Source: Lingula anatina
Lineage: Eukaryota; Brachiopoda; Lingulata; Lingulida; Lingulidae
DNA length: 55,534 bases
Assembly: GCF_001039355.2 (NCBI RefSeq)
Contig: NW_019775825.1
Coordinates: 64,854 to 120,387 of the forward strand
Direction: 5' to 3'
A model generated the notes under the pieces. The model had not been told where the DNA came from, did not search any database, and saw only the letters and a list, made by a program, of their open reading frames with translations. Positions 50,941-55,534 of this stretch are shown one piece after another. Made by a program: the position numbers and the translations under genes. Each line of letters starts with the position of its first letter. The first letter of the stretch is position 1.

Positions 50941-53215
50941 CCTTGCTATTACAGCTCTACTGGACAACCTTGGGTGAGAGAAAATCTTCGTTCATGCTGT
51001 CTCTGTGATTTCAAAGTTCAATAAGTTAAAATGTCTTCGTTTCCAAGCGATTACCTGCCTTGCAACACAAGGATTAATTTAATATCGCAAAGTGCAATAT
51101 TCTAGTAATCAAACCATATGTGCAACTCGTTTTGCTGAGCGCCATCTTATATAGTTTTTCGGTGGGAACGAAAGCTTCCTTGCTTCTCTTAAACTTCTTC
51201 CAACACTGCCCAGTTATGTGTCCAATTCAGCCATATTTTGGTGGGTTTTGGTGCATCTCCTCACCGCTGTTTATTAATGGCGTTACAGAGCGTCTTTTAC
51301 CTCATGGTGGTATCAAACTTGAAGGCAAATCTTAGTTCACATCTGACCCACGGGGATCGCGAAGGATCAGCACGAATCATGCGCAAAATTGAGTAAACAA
51401 ATCTGAATCAATTCCTTTCTTTCTGTGGCTATAATATTGGTTTAGTTTTCTCCTTTTATTTCTTCCTCTACAACGACCCAAGGTGAAAGCACAGCGTGTG
51501 AAAGGGCAGCCAGTGTGCGCAGCCTTTGGTAAACACGGACTATACAACTTAGTGTAGAAATTAAAATATTATGAAAAGTTTATTAAGCGAAGTGTTTATT
51601 GTTCGCAATCTATTGCCACTTGTTTACGTGTTACAACAGGCAGGGCAGAGCACATTAAAGAGCCTTACCGACAGGTGGAATGTTGCTAGGGATGGAGACT
51701 TGTCGTCAGTGCTTCGTCACAATGAAGGGGGATTAAAGCGTCTTATGTAATATATTATTCATAACACATTGGATTAAAATAGTGCAATTTAGTTTTCAAG
51801 TAAAAAAAAACGCGTTTATATTATATTTTTGAAAGCGTTAACATTCTGAAAAGAAACTTTTTTCATTCAGACGATCAAAATGAAGTCATACTCTTTAGTA
51901 ACTATGTTATATGTTCTTTATTGTGAATATTTATTATAATTTTCATTTTACAAAAATGACATTTTCATTGTACTGTTTAATCGTTCATTAATTATAAAAA
52001 TATTCATTTGATGGGCTTGGAATCAATAATGCTTTGAGATACGCTTCTCCTCTAACACAATTGTTACTTTAACAACGTCACTGGAGGGTTCATAAACACA
52101 TTAATTTACTTTTTAGTGGAAGGTAAAGAATATTACTTTTTTCAAGAATCTATAACGCTAGAAATGCCTTTTGACATCAGTTGTGTAAAGGCGTTCAGTG
52201 GCGTTTTTGCACATGCAAGATTGATCAAATTATATAATTAAAATATTAGTGACAGGCATTTAGGTGTTTGAGTAGGAAATGATTTCACTTTGTTGTTCGA
52301 TTTGAACGAAGATAAAAAGGCAAACCTTATTACGATATATGAAGGATTTGCACATTATCTATATCAACCTGATGATAAATATCCTTTTCAGCAAGTGCTC
52401 TTCTATATTTCTAAACAAATAATTTATTTAGAGATTGTCTCTGGAAAGCAACAAAATACTGCCATGGGATACGATTTATCTGATCACGTACCAATTACTA
52501 AATGAACGGATGTTTTCCAAAGTCTTTTATTTGATAACGGATGGCTAGTGAAAGAAAATCGTTGAAGTATGATTCCGATGACAGGTCTCGATTTTCAGAT
52601 CAATGACTGATAGACTGACAGAAAAAACAACATATATGTGGGTTTCTAATTTTGCTCTGACACAGACGAACATATTGATATTTGATATACTTGATCATTT
52701 TATTGCAAATATCCACATTACCTAGCTATAAATATGTCATGGTCGTAATTGAGCATCTGATAGGTAGAAAATGTAAAAGAAGGCATCCCCCCACACCTCT
52801 ACATATAAACTTAGACATCCGGTGGGACGTATAGGTATTATGATAACAACATTGGCAATGGTTTATCTTTGGTTTTGTCAATGTTTGAAAGTGTTTACCC
52901 TGCTTTTTATGTCTGTTCAATTGTATAAAATGAGACATATAGACTTAAGCACCCGTGTGGCTTACGGACATGGATATGGCAAATACAGAGCACTCTGAAA
53001 GCCATATTGTCATTGTGTTGACCAATCTTCCCGCTAGGCATCTCTTGGGTCCATGATGTAACTACTCAATATATTGAAAGTTCGAATTACAAATTGCCGC
53101 AAAGCAGGGTGATATTTAATACCACCCCATGACATTCAAACAATAAAAATCAATTACTTTTGCCCATACTGTCCATATTCTCTCAGTCTGCCTGAAACTT
53201 GATTGTTATTAAAAA
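50941..53215. other. region upstream of cluster gene 4
   Basis: No supported gene. The 71-codon plus-strand open frame at 52290-52505 is AT-rich and has no recognisable domain. A half X-box-like GTTGCTAGG occurs at 51682-51690. Confidence 0.5.
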
Positions 53216-54202
53216 TCATCCACAAATAGAGAGAAAATACTCGAAATCATCTCTCTCCTGGGTTCTGGCATTGTGCAGCCATTCCCATATATCCTGCTTC
53301 TTTCCACTGTTCAGACTATGAGATGACACGGTTTGAGGGACCACCAGTTTAGGGGCGGGTTTATTTCTTATTTGGTCGTAACTGTCGATGTGTGCTGCCG
53401 TCTTGATGTACCTCTTTTCTTTCCGTCTGTGTAACCCGTGTCCAATCTCACTATGGCGTCTGTGTGTGCCGTATTCACTGCGTCGTCGGCTGAGGTCTGT
53501 CGTTCGTGTCATCTCGCGCTGTGGTTTTTTGTCGTCTGCCTCATCTTCGTCAGATTCGTGAAATTCCTCGTTGTCTTCCTGGACACTTTTGATAATATTC
53601 TGAACTTCTTCCCGTAGTTTTATCACTTCGTCTGGAACCTTCTGTTTCATTGGAAGATATAAGTCAGAGCGTTGCTTCTTTTTGCTAATATGAGCACCAG
53701 TCCTAGGAATAAGTTTCAAGTAGTCTTGTCGAAATTTCTCAGAATCAGAATTAACCTGCACCTCCATGATGGGTCTAGATTTGTCCAGTCTGTTAGACCA
53801 AGTATTCGGGCGTAACAGCACCTTTGATGCACTATTGACCAACTCATCGTTGTAATCTTTGACTGGGTGGGAGTAAAACGGCTCTCGGAACATGGCGCGC
53901 AGGTCAGTGCGGTAATGATTGTCCACCGAGTTTCTTCCCCTGTCGTTAGGCAGCAGGTACGTTATCCCGTGACTGACCCTGCTTCTAGCCATAGCGTCCT
54001 TCATCTTGGTCAGTGGCGGGAGATCTGGACACTGGTACTCGTGGGTGTCTAGATTGCCGCGTTCGTCCTGGCTGTCCTCCTCCAACGCCTCCATGAACCG
54101 GACCTTGGACCAGAACTTGCCGGACGCCGCTCGTGAGCTCTTGGACCCCGTCCTCGGGTTACTGCGGCTATCGCTGCTGCTTTTACTCTTTGCAGACGCC
54201 AT
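53216..54202 (-). CDS. unrecognised protein with C-terminal Trp-Leu motif (cluster member 5)
   Basis: This is a single coding exon of 328 aa from ATG 54202. A pyrimidine-rich acceptor (CTTTATTTCCAG, AG at 54239-54240) just upstream suggests a 5' UTR intron. No family is recognised. The N-terminal 28 residues are Ser/Lys/Arg-rich, and a block with FWSKVRFMEALEED follows. The middle holds conserved-looking Pro/Tyr/Trp segments (FREPFYSHP, RPNTWSNRL). A helical, very acidic stretch lies at about 192-225, followed by a basic region with HRR repeats (235-265). I305-W306-E307-W308-L309 near the C terminus is the motif shared with three other cluster genes. There is no signal peptide or membrane span. 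Cytosolic or cytoskeletal location is a guess. Confidence 0.8.
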   Translation of the reverse strand: MASAKSKSSSDSRSNPRTGSKSSRAASGKFWSKVRFMEALEEDSQDERGNLDTHEYQCPDLPPLTKMKDAMARSRVSHGITYLLPNDRGRNSVDNHYRTDLRAMFREPFYSHPVKDYNDELVNSASKVLLRPNTWSNRLDKSRPIMEVQVNSDSEKFRQDYLKLIPRTGAHISKKKQRSDLYLPMKQKVPDEVIKLREEVQNIIKSVQEDNEEFHESDEDEADDKKPQREMTRTTDLSRRRSEYGTHRRHSEIGHGLHRRKEKRYIKTAAHIDSYDQIRNKPAPKLVVPQTVSSHSLNSGKKQDIWEWLHNARTQERDDFEYFLSICG

Positions 54203-55534
54203 GGATGTGGTTTTATACTATGATAGCTAATATTAAGCCTGGAAATAAAGAAAAAAGTTTTAGGAAAACTTCCCAGTGTGATCTTCTTATCCAGGGTCAC
54301 TGTGTTACTGTGTTTTATCTGAGGGTTTTGGAGTACACAAGATAAAGATATAAGCTCATGTAGACTTATGTATATTGATTGACTAATGCCATATATTTCT
54401 ACTTGAAACCCATGTGACTGAATATATACCACAGTTTCTATGTTATAATAAGTAGACCTAAACCAAAAGCAGTATAAGAAGCAGGCTATCACTGTCATAA
54501 ACAGTACACCGGTATATGAATGGAAGCTTGTAACAACTGTTGTAAGAACTATATGATGTTATATACTCTAAGCCGATCTCTTACCGTGGATACCATGGCC
54601 ATCAAATTCTTCATATCCAGCTATGTAGGGAAATTTCTATTCTCATCCTTGAAGTTGTTTTTCCCAAAATTTCTTTACCGGGACCTTCGTCTACTTTGTA
54701 ACTGAGGTCCAAGTTCTTTCATACCACAAAGTTTGCCCCAGCGCGTTCCACCCTGACCCCGTTTCCAAGGCGTTCAGAGCAGTTAAACTATCCGATTTCC
54801 ATTCAGCGGCCCTAACGCTGTTGTAGCTGTGCGTTAAAAGTTGAAATTACACCCCTCAGCGATTTTCAACACAACCAAAAATAACAACAAACATTGTGCT
54901 TTCGTGGGTGCATTGAGAGGTACAATAACACATAAACTTTCGCATATAATTTCCCCGACTCCTGAGGCATCTAGCGGAGATATGAAACACTATTCTGACA
55001 TCTAGCAGCAGTTGATTTTAACGCTGTGGATTGTACACAATTTCTCTTGGGTCCACACATGCAGAGTCAATTCATCACTCTGTTATTATAAATTATAAGG
55101 GAAGGATATATAAAGATATGCACTTGATGCAACTGGTTTAAAAATCAATATTTGTCACCACGCACCTGCGATATTTCTGTAACCTGCCGTAACCTTTCAT
55201 AAAGAAAATCGATCAACATTTAATTTTATAGATTTATATTACGATGTAGTCAATAGCACATGGGTTGCTCATCTCCGGCGCAGCTGATTGACCATTGACA
55301 AACTGCCACTGACAAGTAAACGTTATTTTAAAAAACGTGTCTATTGCCGTGTGTCGGCTTTCAAATAGTCCATAAATGTAATACAGTTCTTATTGCAATT
55401 CATTCATCAAATTATAATTCTGGTTCGTCTCCAGCCGAGGCTAATGTTGTTGTCTCTCGTCAAATGGTACTTCTAATCAGGCGTGGGTGGGTTTTCATGT
55501 AGATGATGACATGTTTTGGATAACTTTTAAAAAG
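54203..55534. other. 5' flank of cluster gene 5
   Basis: After a likely 5' UTR acceptor at 54239-54240 this region should contain the leader intron, upstream exon and promoter of the minus-strand gene. I cannot place the first exon. GTTTCCAAGGCGTT at 54761-54774 matches 10 of 14 X-box consensus positions. No other gene is recognised. Confidence 0.45.

Noticed and set aside
52290-52505. 71-codon open frame upstream of cluster gene 4
   Set aside because: It has no homology that I recognise, no splice or promoter context, and base composition equals background.

Overview
This is a stretch of animal nuclear DNA: AT-rich, with genes split by GT-AG (and some GC-AG) introns, long non-coding intervals, microsatellites, small terminal-inverted-repeat elements and two assembly gaps (17441-17483 and 44555-45085). 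The invertebrate-type FMRFamide-receptor-like GPCR, the aminopeptidase resembling nematode W07G4.4, and the style of repeats suggest a marine bilaterian invertebrate, perhaps a lophotrochozoan. I cannot name the species.

Region 1 (1-16336, + strand) holds the last eight coding exons of ETF1, encoding eukaryotic release factor eRF1 from just upstream of the GGQ loop to the stop; the start lies outside the window. A 9.85-kb ETF1 intron contains a complete single-exon rhodopsin-class GPCR gene on the opposite strand (7143-8288). Region 2 (16337-21535) is intergenic, with three perfect DR1-type nuclear-receptor motifs in a 21-bp tandem array and simple repeats.

Region 3 (21536-33136) is a divergent metabolic pair. 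A 16-exon M17 leucyl-aminopeptidase-like gene (520 aa, minus) and a 7-exon FAHD2-like fumarylacetoacetate hydrolase domain gene (310 aa, plus) have start codons 341 bp apart and may share a promoter. Both gene models close in frame across every intron. Three of the 28 introns in ETF1, the aminopeptidase and FAHD2 are GC-AG, an unusually high share. A perfect 11 x 32-bp minisatellite and a 169-bp inverted-repeat element follow FAHD2.

Region 4 (35282-54202) is a cluster of five predicted genes that I do not recognise. All encode polar, probably disordered proteins with few or no coding introns. Four of the five (minus 35282-36379, plus 40127-41764, minus 50548-50940, minus 53216-54202) end with the same short signature: I/V, a bulky hydrophobic residue, a polar or charged residue, then Trp-Leu, inside a predicted helix near the C terminus. 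This is the best candidate for an undescribed system: a local family of fast-evolving proteins that may share a C-terminal docking helix. The fifth gene (43735-49114) has its first coding exon split by a 2-kb inverted-repeat transposon with a CAG target duplication; removing the element and one CAG restores one continuous frame. The plus-strand Trp-Leu gene appears to have two alternative first coding exons.
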